A model generated the notes under the pieces. It was given only the letters and a program-made list of their open reading frames with translations, did no database searches and was not told the DNA's origin. Source: Nemertoderma westbladi (Eukaryota; Xenacoelomorpha; Nemertodermatida; Nemertodermatidae). Taken from it: a stretch of 63,315 nucleotides of DNA. This document shows, in pieces, positions 43,244 to 56,194 of this stretch (positions within the stretch are counted from its first letter, which is position 1; each line of letters opens with the position of its first letter). Both the position numbers and the translations under genes were made by a program. Where the stretch lies: NCBI GenBank assembly GCA_032718475.1, contig JAUCBJ010006542.1, positions 1 to 63,315 of the forward strand. The letters run 5' to 3'.

Positions 43244-46200
43244 AACAAATTGTTGCAACTTGTTTCCGAAACTTGTTTCTGTGTGTGAGGAGTACAGCAA
43301 CAAATTGTTGCAACTTGTTTCTGTGTGTGAGGAGTCCAGCAACAAATTGTTGCAACTTGTTTCTGTGTGTGAGGAGTACAGCAACAAATTGTTGCAACTT
43401 GTTTCCGAAACTTGTTTCTGTGTGTGAGGAGTCCAGCAACAAATTGTTGCAACTTGTTTCTGTGTGTGAGGAGTCCAGCAACAAGTTGTTGCAACTTGTT
43501 TCCGAAACTTATTTCTGTGTGTGAGGAGTACAGCAACAAGTTGTTGCAACTTGTTTCCGAAACTTGTTTCTGTGTGTGAGGAGTCCAGCAACAAGTTGTT
43601 GCATCTTGTTTCCGAAACTTGTTTCTGTGTGTGAGGAGTACAGCAACAAATTGTTGCAACTTGTTTCCGAAACTTGTTTCTGTGTGTGAGGAGTCCAGCA
43701 ACAAATTGTTGCAACTTGTTTCCGAAACTTGTTTCTGTGTGTGAGGAGTCCAGCAACAAGTTGTTGCAACTTGTTTCCGAAACTTGTTTCTGTGTGTGAG
43801 GAGTACAGCAACAAGTTGTTGCAACTTGTTTCTGTGTGTGAGGACTCCAGCAACAAGTTGTTGCAACTTGTTTCCGAAACTTGTTTCTGTGTGTGAGGAG
43901 TACAGCAACAAATTGTTGCAACTTGTTTCCGAAACTTGTTTCTGTGTGTGAAGAGTACAGCAACAAATTGTTGCAACTTGTTTCCGAAACTTGTTTCTGT
44001 GTGTGAGGAGTACAGCAACAAATTGTTGCAACTTGTTTCCGAAACTTGTTTCTGTGTGTGAGGAGTCCAGCAACAAATTGTTGCAACTTGTTTCTGTGTG
44101 TGAGGAGTCCAGCAACAAGTTGTTGCAACTTGTTTCTGTGTGTGAGGAGTACAGCAACAAATTGTTGCAACTTGTTTCCGAAACTTGTTTCTGTGTGTGA
44201 GGAGTCCAGCAACAAATTGTTGCAACTTGTTTCCGAAACTTGTTTCTGTGTGTGAGGAGTACAGCAACAAATTGTTGCAACTTGTTTCCGAAACTTGTTT
44301 CTGTGTGTGAGGAGTCCAGCAACAAATTGTTGCAACTTGTTTCCGAAACTTGTTTCTGTGTGTGAGGACTCCAGCAACAAGTTGTTGCAACTTGTTTCCG
44401 AAACTTGTTTCTGTGTGTGAGGAGTACAGCAACAAATTGTTGCAACTTGTTTCCGAAACTTGTTTCTGTGTGTGAGGAGTACAGCAACAAATTGTTGCAA
44501 CTTGTTTCCGAAACTTGTTTCTGTGTGTGAGGAGTCCAGCAACAAATTGTTGCAACTTGTTTCTGTGTGTGAGGAGTCCAGCAACAAGTTGTTGCAACTT
44601 GTTTCTGTGTGTGAGGAGTACAGCAACAAATTGTTGCAACTTGTTTCCGAAACTTGTTTCTGTGTGTGAGGAGTCCAGCAACAAATTGTTGCAACTTGTT
44701 TCCGAAACTTGTTTCTGTGTGTGAGGAGTACAGCAACAAGTTGTTGCAACTTGTTTCTGTGTGTGAGGAGTACAGCAACAAATTGTTGCAACTTGTTTCC
44801 GAAACTTGTTTCTGTGTGTGAGGAGTCCAGCAACAAATTGTTGCAACTTGTTTCCGAAACTTGTTTCTGTGTGTGAGGAGTACAGCAACAAATTGTTGCA
44901 ACTTGTTTCCGAAACTTGTTTCTGTGTGTGAGGAGTCCAGCAACAAATTGTTGCAACTTGTTTCCGAAACTTGTTTCTGTGTGTGAGGAGTACAGCAACA
45001 AATTGTTGCAACTTGTTTCCGAAACTTGTTTCTGTGTGTGAGGAGTCCAGCAACAAGTTGTTGCAACTTGTTTCCGAAACTTGTTTCTGTGTGTGAGGAG
45101 TACAGCAACAAGTTGTTGCAACTTGTTTCTGTGTGTGAGGACTCCAGCAACAAGTTGTTGCAACTTGTTTCCGAAACTTGTTTCTGTGTGTGAGGAGTAC
45201 AGCAACAAATTGTTGCAACTTGTTTCCGAAACTTGTTTCTGTGTGTGAGGAGTCCAGCAACAAATTGTTGCAACTTGTTTCCGAAACTTGTTTCTGTGTG
45301 TGAGGAGTCCAGCAACAAGTTGTTGCAACTTGTTTCTGTGTGTGAGGAGTCCAGCAACAAATTGTTGCATCTTGTTTCTGTGTGTGAGGAGTCCAGCAAC
45401 AAATTGTTGCAACTTGTTTCCGAAACTTGTTTCTGTGTGTGAGGAGTCCAGCAACAAATTGTTGCAACTTGTTTCCGAAACTTGTTTCTGTGTGTGAGGA
45501 GTCCAGCAACAAATTGTTGCAACTTGTTTCCGAAACTTGTTTCTGTGTGTGAGGAGTACAGCAACAAATTGTTGCAACTTGTTTCTGTGTGTGAGGAGTA
45601 CAGCAACAAATTGTTGCATCTTGTTTCTGTGTGTGAGGAGTCCAGCAACAAATTGTTGCAACTTGTTTCCGAAACTTGTTTCTGTGTGTGAGGAGTACAG
45701 CAACAAATTGTTGCAACTTGTTTCCGAAACTTGTTTCTGTGTGTGAGGAGTCCAGCAACAAATTGTTGCAACTTGTTTCCGAAACTTGTTTCTGTGTGTG
45801 AGGAGTACAGCAACAAATTGTTGCAACTTGTTTCCGAAACTTGTTTCTGTGTGTGAGGAGTCCAGCAACAAATTGTTGCAACTTGTTTCCGAAACTTGTT
45901 TCTGTGTGTGAGGAGTACAGCAACAAATTGTTGCAACTTGTTTCCGAAACTTGTTTCTGTGTGTGAGGAGTCCAGCAACAAATTGTTGCAACTTGTTTCC
46001 GAAACTTGTTTCTGTGTGTGAGGAGTCCAGCAACAAATTGTTGCAACTTGTTTCCGAAACTTGTTTCTGTGTGTGAGGAGTACAGCAACAAATTGTTGCA
46101 ACTTGTTTCCGAAACTTGTTTCTGTGTGTGAGGAGTCCAGCAACAAATTGTTGCAACTTGTTTCCGAAACTTGTTTCTGTGTGTGAGGAGTCCAGCAACA

Positions 46201-49200
46201 AATTGTTGCAACTTGTTTCCGAAACTTGTTTCTGTGTGTGAGGAGTCCAGCAACAAATTGTTGCAACTTGTTTCCGAAACTTGTTTCTGTGTGTGAGGAG
46301 TCCAGCAACAAATTGTTGCAACTTGTTTCCGAAACTTGTTTCTGTGTGTGAGGAGTCCAGCAACAAATTGTTGCAACTTGTTTCCGAAACTTGTTTCTGT
46401 GTGTGAGGAGTCCAGCAACAAATTGTTGCAACTTGTTTCCGAAACTTGTTTCTGTGTGTGAGGAGTCCAGCAACAAATTGTTGCAACTTGTTTCCGAAAC
46501 TTGTTTCTGTGTGTGAGGAGTACAGCAACAAATTGTTGCAACTTGTTTCCGAAACTTGTTTCTGTGTGTGAGGAGTACAGCAACAAATTGTTGCAACTTG
46601 TTTCCGAAACTTGTTTCTGTGTGTGAGGAGTCCAGCAACAAATTGTTGCAACTTGTTTCCGAAACTTATTTCTGTGTGTGAGGAGTCCAGCAACAAATTG
46701 TTGCAACTTGTTTCCGAAACTTGTTTCTGTGTGTGAGGAGTACAGCAACAAATTGTTGCAACTTGTTTCCGAAACTTGTTTCTGTGTGTGAGGAGTCCAG
46801 CAACAAATTGTTGCAACTTGTTTCCGAAACTTGTTTCTGTGTGTGAGGAGTCCAGCAACAAATTGTTGCAACTTGTTTCCGAAACTTGTTTCTGTGTGTG
46901 AGGAGTCCAGCAACAAATTGTTGCAACTTGTTTCCGAAACTTGTTTCTGTGTGTGAGGAGTCCAGCAACAAATTGTTGCAACTTGTTTCCGAAACTTATT
47001 TCTGTGTGTGAGGAGTCCAGCAACAAATTGTTGCAACTTGTTTCCGAAACTTGTTTCTGTGTGTGAGGAGTACAGCAACAAATTGTTGCAACTTGTTTCC
47101 GAAACTTGTTTCTGTGTGTGAGGAGTACAGCAACAAATTGTTGCAACTTGTTTCCGAAACTTATTTCTGTGTGTGAGGAGTCCAGCAACAAATTGTTGCA
47201 ACTTGTTTCCGAAACTTGTTTCTGTGTGTGAGGAGTCCAGCAACAAATTGTTGCAACTTGTTTCCGAAACTTGTTTCTGTGTGTGAGGAGTCCAGCAACA
47301 AGTTGTTGCAACTTGTTTCCGAAACTTGTTTCTGTGTGTGAGGAGTCCAGCAACAAGTTGTTGCAACTTGTTTCCGAAACTTGTTTCTGTGTGTGAGGAG
47401 TCCAGCAACAAATTGTTGCAACTTGTTTCTGTGTGTGAGGAGTACAGCAACAAATTGTTGCAACTTGTTTCCGAAACCTGTTTCTGTGTGTGAGGAGTCC
47501 AGCAACAAGTTGTTGCAACTTGTTTCCGAAACTTGTTTCTGTGTGTGAGGAGTCCAGCAACAAATTGTTGCAACTTGTTTCTGTGTGTGAGGAGTACAGC
47601 AACAAATTGTTGCAACTTGTTTCCGAAACTTGTTTCTGTGTGTGAGGAGTCCAGCAACAAATTGTTGCAACTTGTTTCCGAAACTTGTTTCTGTGTGTGA
47701 GGAGTCCAGCAACAAATTGTTGCAACTTGTTTCTGTGTGTGAGGAGTACAGCAACAAATTGTTGCAACTTGTTTCTGTGTGTGAGGAGTACAGCAACAAA
47801 TTGTTGCAACTTGTTTCTGTGTGTGAGGAGTACAGCAACAAATTGTTGCAACTTGTTTCTGTGTGTGAGGAGTCCAGCAACAAATTGTTGCAACTTGTTT
47901 CCGAAACTTGTTTCTGTGTGTGAGGGAGTCCAGCAACAAATTGTTGCAACTTGTTTCTGTGTGTGAGGAGTACAGCAACAAATTGTTGCAACTTGTTTCT
48001 GTGTGTGAGGAGTACAGCAACAAATTGTTGCAACTTGTTTCTGTGTGTGAGGAGTACAGCAACAAATTGTTGCAACTTGTTTCTGTGTGTGAGGAGTACA
48101 GCAACAAATTGTTGCAACTTGTTTCCGAAACTTGTTTCTGTGTGTGAGGAGTCCAGCAACAAATTGTTGCAACTTGTTTCTGTGTGTGAGGAGTACAGCA
48201 ACAAATTGTTGCAACTTGTTTCCGAAACTTGTTTCTGTGTGTGAGGAGTCCAGCAACAAATTGTTGCAACTTGTTTCCGAAACTTGTTTCTGTGTGTGAG
48301 GAGTCCAGCAACAAATTGTTGCAACTTGTTTCTGTGTGTGAGGAGTCCAGCAACAAATTGTTGCAACTTGTTTCCGAAACTTGTTTCTGTGTGTGAGGAG
48401 TCCAGCAACAAATTGTTGCAACTTGTTTCTGTGTGTGAGGAGTCCAGCAACAAATTGTTGCAACTTGTTTCTGTGTGTGAGGAGTACAGCAACAAATTGT
48501 TGCAACTTGTTTCCGAAACTTGTTTCTGTGTGTGAGGAGTCCAGCAACAAATTGTTGCAACTTGTTTCTGTGTGTGAGGAGTACAGCAACAAATTGTTGC
48601 AACTTGTTTCCGAAACTTGTTTCTGTGTGTGAGGAGTACAGCAACAAATTGTTGCAACTTGTTTCCGAAACTTGTTTCTGTGTGTGAGGAGTCCAGCAAC
48701 AAATTGTTGCAACTTGTTTCTGTGTGTGAGGAGTCCAGCAACAAATTGTTGCAACTTGTTTCTGTGTGTGAGGAGTACAGCAACAAATTGTTGCAACTTG
48801 TTTCCGAAACTTGTTTCTGTGTGTGAGGAGTACAGCAACAAGTTGTTGCAACTTGTTTCTGTGTGTGAGGAGTCCAGCAACAAATTGTTGCAACTTGTTT
48901 CTGTGTGTGAGGAGTCCAGCAACAAATTGTTGCAACTTGTTTCTGTGTGTGAGGAGTACAGCAACAAATTGTTGCAACTTGTTTCCGAAACTTGTTTCTG
49001 TGTGTGAGGAGTACAGCAACAAGTTGTTGCAACTTGTTTCTGTGTGTGAGGAGTACAGCAACAAATTGTTGCAACTTGTTTCCGAAACTTGTTTCTGTGT
49101 GTGAGGAGTCCAGCAACAAATTGTTGCAACTTGTTTCTGTGTGTGAGGAGTCCAGCAACAAATTGTTGCAACTTGTTTCTGTGTGTGAGGAGTCCAGCAA

Positions 49201-50352
49201 CAAATTGTTGCAACTTGTTTCCGAAACTTGTTTCTGTGTGTGAGGAGTCCAGCAACAAGTTGTTGCAACTTGTTTCTGTGTGTGAGGAGTCCAGCAACAA
49301 ATTGTTGCAACTTGTTTCTGTGTGTGAGGAGTCCAGCAACAAATTGTTGCAACTTGTTTCCGAAACTTGTTTCTGTGTGTGAGGAGTCCAGCAACAAATT
49401 GTTGCAACTTGTTTCTGTGTGTGAGGAGTCCAGCAACAAATTGTTGCAACTTGTTTCCGAAACTTGTTTCTGTGTGTGAGGACTCCAGCAACAAGTTGTT
49501 GCAACTTGTTTCTGTGTGTGAGGAGTCCAGCAACAAATTGTTGCAACTTGTTTCCGAAACTTGTTTCTGTGTGTGAGGAGTCCAGCAACAAGTTGTTGCA
49601 ACTTGTTTCTGTGTGTGAGGAGTCCAGCAACAAATTGTTGCAACTTGTTTCCGAAACTTGTTTCTGTGTGTGAGGAGTCCAGCAACAAATTGTTGCAACT
49701 TGTTTCCGAAACTTGTTTCTGTGTGTGAGGAGTACAGCAACAAATTGTTGCAACTTGTTTCTGTGTGTGAGGAGTACAGCAACAAATTGTTGCAACTTGT
49801 TTCTGTGTGTGAGGAGTCCAGCAACAAATTGTTGCAACTTGTTTCTGTGTGTGAGGAGTCCAGCAACAAATTGTTGCAACTTGTTTCCGAAACTTGTTTC
49901 TGTGTGTGAGGAGTCCAGCAACAAATTGTTGCAACTTGTTTCCGAAACTTGTTTCTGTGTGTGAGGAGTACAGCAACAAATTGTTGCAACTTGTTTCTGT
50001 GTGTGAGGAGTACAGCAACAAATTGTTGCAACTTGTTTCTGTGTGTGAGGAGTACAGCAACAAATTGTTGCAACTTGTTTCCGAAACTTGTTTCTGTGTG
50101 TGAGGAGTACAGCAACAAATTGTTGCAACTTGTTTCTGTGTGTGAGGAGTCCAGCAACAAGTTGTTGCAACTTGTTTCTGTGTGTGAGGAGTCCAGCAAC
50201 AAGTTGTTGCAACTTGTTTCTGTGTGTGAGGAGTCCAGCAACAAATTGTTGCAACTTGTTTCTGTGTGTGAGGAGTACAGCAACAAATTGTTGCAACTTG
50301 TTTCTGTGTGTGAGGAGTACAGCAACAAATTGTTGCAACTTGTTTCCGAAAC

Positions 50353-51037
50353 TTGTTTCTGTGTGTGAGGAGTCCAGCAACAAGTTGTTGCAACTTGTTT
50401 CTGTGTGTGAGGAGTCCAGCAACAAATTGTTGCAACTTGTTTCTGTGTGTGAGGAGTACAGCAACAAATTGTTGCAACTTGTTTCTGTGTGTGAGGAGTA
50501 CAGCAACAAATTGTTGCAACTTGTTTCTGTGTGTGAGGAGTACAGCAACAAATTGTTGCAACTTGTTTCCAAAACTTGTTTCTGTGTGTGAGGAGTACAG
50601 CAACAAATTGTTGCAACTTGTTTCTGTGTGTGAGGAGTCCAGCAACAAGTTGTTGCAACTTGTTTCTGTGTGTGAGGAGTGCAGCAACAAGTTGTTGCAA
50701 CTTGTTTCTGTGTGTGAGGAGTCCAGCAACAAATTGTTGCAACTTGTTTCTGTGTGTGAGGAGTACAGCAACAAATTGTTGCAACTTGTTTCCAAAACTT
50801 GTTTCTGTGTGTGAGGAGTACAGCAACAAATTGTTGCAACTTGTTTCTGTGTGTGAGGAGTCCAGCAACAAGTTGTTGCAACTTGTTTCTGTGTGTGAGG
50901 AGTGCAGCAACAAGTTGTTGCAACTTGTTTCTGTGTGTGAGGAGTCCAGCAACAAATTGTTGCAACTTGTTTCTGTGTGTGAGGAGTACAGCAACAAATT
51001 GTTGCAACTTGTTTCCAAAACTTGTTTCTGTGTGTGA
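50353..51037. repeat. 223-bp higher-order repeat, about three copies
   Basis: Block boundaries at 50353, 50576, 50799 and 51022 are exactly 223 bp apart, equal to one 55-bp plus four 42-bp units. The second and third copies share a rare GAGTGCAG variant and a CCAAAAC variant. Confidence 0.75.
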
Positions 51038-54000
51038 GGAGTGCAGCAACAAATTGTTGCAACTTGTTTCTGTGTGTGAGGAGTCCAGCAACAAGTTGTT
51101 GCAACTTGTTTCTGTGTGTGAGGAGTCCAGCAACAAGTTGTTGCAACTTGTTTCTGTGTGTGAGGAGTCCAGCAACAAGTTGTTGCAACTTGTTTCCGAA
51201 ACTTGTTTCTGTGTGTGAGGAGTCCAGCAACAAGTTGTTGCAACTTGTTTCTGTGTGTGAGGAGTCCAGCAACAAGTTGTTGCAACTTGTTTCTGAAACT
51301 TGTTTCTGTGTGTGAGGAGTCCAGCAACAAGTTGTTGCAACTTGTTTCCGAAACTTGTTTCTGTGTGTGAGGAGTCCAGCAACAAGTTGTTGCAACTTGT
51401 TTCCGAAACTTGTTTCTGTGTGTGAGGAGTCCAGCAACAAGTTGTTGCAACTTGTTTCCGAAACTTGTTTCTGTGTGTGAGGAGTCCAGCAACAAATTGT
51501 TGCAACTTGTTTCTGTGTGTGAGGAGTCCAGCAACAAGTTGTTGCAACTTGTTTCCGAAACTTGTTTCTGTGTGTGAGGAGTCCAGCAACAAATTGTTGC
51601 AACTTGTTTCCGAAACTTGTGTCTGTGTGTGAGGAGTCCAGCAACAAATTGTTGCAACTTGTTTCCGAAACTTGTGTCTGTGTGTGAGGAGTCCAGCAAC
51701 AAATTGTTGCAACTTGTTTCTGTGTGTGAGGAGTCCAGCAACAAATTGTTGCAACTTGTTTCTGTGTGTGAGGAGTCCAGCAACAAATTGTTGCAACTTG
51801 TTTCCGAAACTTGTTTCTGTGTGTGAGGAGTCCAGCAACAAATTGTTGCAACTTGTTTCCGAAACTTGTTTCTGTGTGTGAGGAGTCCAGCAACAAATTG
51901 TTGCAACTTGTTTCTGTGTGTGAGGAGTACAGCAACAAATTGTTGCAACTTGTTTCTGTGTGTGAGGAGTACAGCAACAAGTTGTTGCAACTTGTTTCCG
52001 AAACTTGTTTCTGTGTGTGAGGAGTCCAGCAACAAATTGTTGCAACTTGTTTCCGAAACTTGTGTCTGTGTGTGAGGAGTCCAGCAACAAATTGTTGCAA
52101 CTTGTTTCCGAAACTTGTGTCTGTGTGTGAGGAGTCCAGCAACAAATTGTTGCAACTTGTTTCTGTGTGTGAGGAGTCCAGCAACAAATTGTTGCAACTT
52201 GTTTCTGTGTGTGAGGAGTCCAGCAACAAATTGTCGCAACTTGTTTCCGAAACTTGTTTCTGTGTGTGAGGAGTCCAGCAACAAATTGTTGCAACTTGTT
52301 TCCGAAACTTGTTTCTGTGTGTGAGGAGTCCAGCAACAAATTGTTGCAACTTGTTTCTGTGTGTGAGGAGTCCAGCAACAAATTGTTGCAACTTGTTTCT
52401 GTGTGTGAGGAGTACAGCAACAAATTGTTGCAACTTGTTTCTGTGTGTGAGGAGTCCAGCAACAAATTGTTGCAACTTGTTTCTGTGTGTGAGGAGTACA
52501 GCAACAAATTGTTGCAACTTGTTTCTGTGTGTGAGGAGTCCAGCAACAAATTGTTGCAACTTGTTTCCGAAACTTGTTTCTGTGTGTGAGGAGTACAGCA
52601 ACAAATTGTTGCAACTTGTTTCCGAAACTTGTTTCTGTGTGTGAGGAGTCCAGCAACAAGTTGTTGCAACTTGTTTCTGTGTGTGAGGAGTCCAGCAACA
52701 AATTGTTGCAACTTGTTTCTGTGTGTGAGGAGTCCAGCAACAAATTGTTGCAACTTGTTTCTGTGTGTGAGGAGTACAGCAACAAATTGTTGCAACTTGT
52801 TTCCGAAACTTGTTTCTGTGTGTGAGGAGTCCAGCAACAAGTTGTTGCAACTTGTTTCTGTGTGTGAGGAGTCCAGCAACAAATTGTTGCAACTTGTTTC
52901 TGTGTGTGAGGAGTACAGCAACAAATTGTTGCAACTTGTTTCTGTGTGTGAGGAGTACAGCAACAAATTGTTGCAACTTGTTTCCGAAACTTGTTTCTGT
53001 GTGTGAGGAGTCCAGCAACAAGTTGTTGCAACTTGTTTCTGTGTGTGAGGAGTCCAGCAACAAATTGTTGCAACTTGTTTCTGTGTGTGAGGAGTCCAGC
53101 AACAAATTGTTGCAACTTGTTTCTGTGTGTGAGGAGTACAGCAACAAATTGTTGCAACTTGTTTCCAAAACTTGTTTCTGTGTGTGAGGAGTGCAGCAAC
53201 AAGTTGTTGCAACTTGTTTCTGTGTGTGAGGAGTCCAGCAACAAATTGTTGCAACTTGTTTCTGTGTGTGAGGAGTACAACAACAAATTGTTGCAACTTG
53301 TTTCCAAAACTTGTTTCTGTGTGTGAGGAGTGCAGCAACAAATTGTTGCAACTTGTTTCTGTGTGTGAGGAGTCCAGCAACAAGTTGTTGCAACTTGTTT
53401 CTGTGTGTGAGGAGTCCAGCAACAAGTTGTTGCAACTTGTTTCTGTGTGTGAGGAGTCCAGCAACAAGTTGTTGCAACTTGTTTCCGAAACTTGTTTCTG
53501 TGTGTGAGGAGTCCAGCAACAAGTTGTTGCAACTTGTTTCTGTGTGTGAGGAGTCCAGCAACAAGTTGTTGCAACTTGTTTCTGTGTGTGAGGAGTCCAG
53601 CAACAAGTTGTTGCAACTTGTTTCCGAAACTTGTTTCTGTGTGTGAGGAGTCCAGCAACAAGTTGTTGCAACTTGTTTCCGAAACTTGTTTCTGTGTGTG
53701 AGGAGTCCAGCAACAAGTTGTTGCAACTTGTTTCCGAAACTTGTTTCTGTGTGTGAGGAGTCCAGCAACAAGTTGTTGCAACTTGTTTCCGAAACTTGTT
53801 TCTGTGTGTGAGGAGTCCAGCAACAAATTGTTGCAACTTGTTTCTGTGTGTGAGGAGTCCAGCAACAAGTTGTTGCAACTTGTTTCCGAAACTTGTTTCT
53901 GTGTGTGAGGAGTCCAGCAACAAGTTGTTGCAACTTGTTTCTGTGTGTGAGGAGTACAGCAACAAATTGTTGCAACTTGTTTCCGAAACTTGTTTCTGTG

Positions 54001-55796
54001 TGTGAGGAGTCCAGCAACAAGTTGTTGCAACTTGTTTCCGAAACTTGTTTCTGTGTGTGAGGAGTCCAGCAACAAATTGTTGCAACTTGTTTCTGTGTGT
54101 GAGGAGTACAGCAACAAATTGTTGCAACTTGTTTCCGAAACTTGTTTCTGTGTGTGAGGAGTACAGCAACAAATTGTTGCAACTTGTTTCTGTGTGTGAG
54201 GAGTACAGCAACAAATTGTTGCAACTTGTTTCCGAAACTTGTTTCTGTGTGTGAGGAGTCCAGCAACAAATTGTTGCAACTTGTTTCCGAAACTTGTGTC
54301 TGTGTGTGAGGAGTCCAGCAACAAATTGTTGCAACTTGTTTCCGAAACTTGTGTCTGTGTGTGAGGAGTCCAGCAACAAATTGTTGCAACTTGTTTCCGA
54401 AACTTGTGTCTGTGTGTGAGGAGTCCAGCAACAAATTGTTGCAACTTGTTTCCGAAACTTGTTTCTGTGTGTGAGGAGTCCAGCAACAAATTGCTGCAAC
54501 TTGTTTCCGAAACTTGTGTCTGTGTGTGAGGAGTCCAGCAACAAATTGTTGCAACTTGTTTCCGAAACTTGTGTCTGTGTGTGAGGAGTCCAGCAACAAA
54601 TTGTTGCAACTTGTTTCCGAAACTTGTGTCTGTGTGTGAGGAGTCCAGCAACAAATTGTTGCAACTTGTTTCCGAAACTTGTTTCTGTGTGTGAGGAGTC
54701 CAGCAACAAATTGCTGCAACTTGTTTCCGAAACTTGTTTCTGTGTGTGAGGAGTCCAGCAACAAGTTGTTGCAACTTGTTTCCGAAACTTGTTTCTGTGT
54801 GTGAGGAGTCCAGCAACAAATTGTTGCAACTTGTTTCCGAAACTTGTTTCTGTGTGTGAGGAGTCCAGCAACAAGTTGTTGCAACTTGTTTCCGAAACTT
54901 GTTTCTGTGTGTGAGGAGTCCAGCAACAAATTGTTGCAACTTGTTTCCGAAACTTGTTTCTGTGTGTGAGGAGTCCAGCAACAAATTGTTGCAACTTGTT
55001 TCCGAAACTTGTGTCTGTGTGTGAGGAGTCCAGCAACAAATTGTTGCAACTTGTTTCCGAAACTTGTGTCTGTGTGTGAGGAGTCCAGCAACAAATTGTT
55101 GCAACTTGTTTCCGAAACTTGTTTCTGTGTGTGAGGAGTCCAGCAACAAATTGCTGCAACTTGTTTCCGAAACTTGTTTCTGTGTGTGAGGAGTCCAGCA
55201 ACAAATTGTTGCAACTTGTTTCCGAAACATGTTTCTGTGTGTGAGGAGTCCAGCAACAAGTTGTTGCAACTTGTTTCCGAAACATGTTTCTGTGTGTGAG
55301 GAGTCCAGCAACAAATTGTTGCATCTTGTTTCCGAAACTTGTTTCTGTGTGTGAGGAGTCCAGCAACAAGTTGTTGCAACTTGTTTCCGAAACTTGTTTC
55401 TGTGTGTGAGGAGTCCAGCAACAAGTTGTTGCAACTTGTTTCCGAAACTTGTTTCTGTGTGTGAGGAGTCCAGCAACAAATTGTTGCATCTTGTTTCCGA
55501 AACTTGTTTCTGTGTGTGAGGAGTCCAGCAACAAGTTGTTGCAACTTGTTTCCGAAACTTGTTTCTGTGTGTGAGGAGTCCAGCAACAAGTTGTTGCAAC
55601 TTGTTTCCGAAACTTGTTTCTGTGTGTGAGGAGTCCAGCAACAAGTTGTTGCAACTTGTTTCCGAAACTTGTTTCTGTGTGTGAGGACTCCAGCAACAAG
55701 TTGTTGCAACTTGTTTCCGAAACTTGTTTCTGTGTGTGAGGACTCCAGCAACAAGTTGTTGCAACTTGTTTCCGAAACTTGTTTCTGTGTGTGAGG

Positions 55797-55943
55797 TGAG
55801 TTATATTCCCAGCAATTTTTTTTAAAAACTTTTATTACCGCCACTTCCAATTTTTATGCTATCTAACATTCGATAATTTGAGTGATTTGATATTATATAT
55901 AAATGACTGGATATGTTAGCTATTTATTTTGAAATAATTGCTA
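55797..55943. other. Unique AT-rich spacer between the array and decayed units
   Basis: No gene or repeat recognised. Confidence 0.4.
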
Positions 55944-56160
55944 TTTTCTTGAGCAACAAGTTGCTGTGTGTGAGGAGGTCCAGCAACAAGTTTCAGAAAC
56001 TAGATGATGTGCGTGAGGAGGTTTAGCAACAAGCTTCAGAAACAAGTTGATGTGTGTGAGGAGGTCTAGCAACAAGCTTCAGAAACAAGTTGCAGAAACA
56101 AGTTGCTCCGTGTGAGGTGGTCCACAATAAGTTGCAGAAACAAGTTGCTACGTGTGAGGG
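55944..56160. repeat. Decayed monomers related to the giant array
   Basis: Four to five degenerate units keep TGTGTGAGGAGGTCCAGCAA and CAACAAG but have CAGAAACAAGTTG in place of the TTGTTGC/CCGAAAC part. They share the array's orientation and lie about 150 bp beyond its end. They look like old or ancestral units that escaped homogenisation. Confidence 0.75.
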
Positions 56161-56194
56161 GGGCCTAAACGAGTACGAAACAACGTGAATAACT

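Larger units (their letters stand above)
30055..55796. repeat. Giant tandem array (about 25.7 kb, about 500 units) of 55-bp and 42-bp units
   Basis: The unit begins TTTCTGTGTGTGAGGAG and contains two dyads: GCAACAA-A/G-TTGTTGC (7+1+7) and GTTTC-C-GAAAC (5+1+5). The 42-bp unit lacks a 13-bp block, CCGAAACTTGTTT, lying between direct repeats CTTGTTTC, so it can arise by slippage. That block holds the only CpG of the consensus. The array is organised in domains: 55-bp units to about 32.7 kb, mixed to 34.2, very uniform 55-bp to 38.0, mixed with a GAGTACAG variant to 47.4, mostly 42-bp to 53.9, then 55-bp with GTGTCTGTG variants. All three minus-strand frames are almost free of stops because 55 is not a multiple of 3 and the unit has no stop in any phase. 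I do not regard these frames as a gene. Confidence 0.97.

Noticed and set aside
30162-54254. Many short plus-strand open frames of 69-167 codons in the array
   Set aside because: They are phase artefacts of runs of 42-bp units (a multiple of 3) between 55-bp units, and end at the TGA inside GTGTGAGGA.
30055-55796. CRISPR-like array
   Set aside because: The whole unit repeats without unique spacers, the genome is eukaryotic and no cas genes are present.
29996-55850. Open frames of 2867 to 8567 codons on the minus strand through the tandem array
   Set aside because: They follow from a stop-free 55-bp unit cycling through all phases. All three frames are open at once, no non-repeat domain is present, and no start or end context supports a gene.
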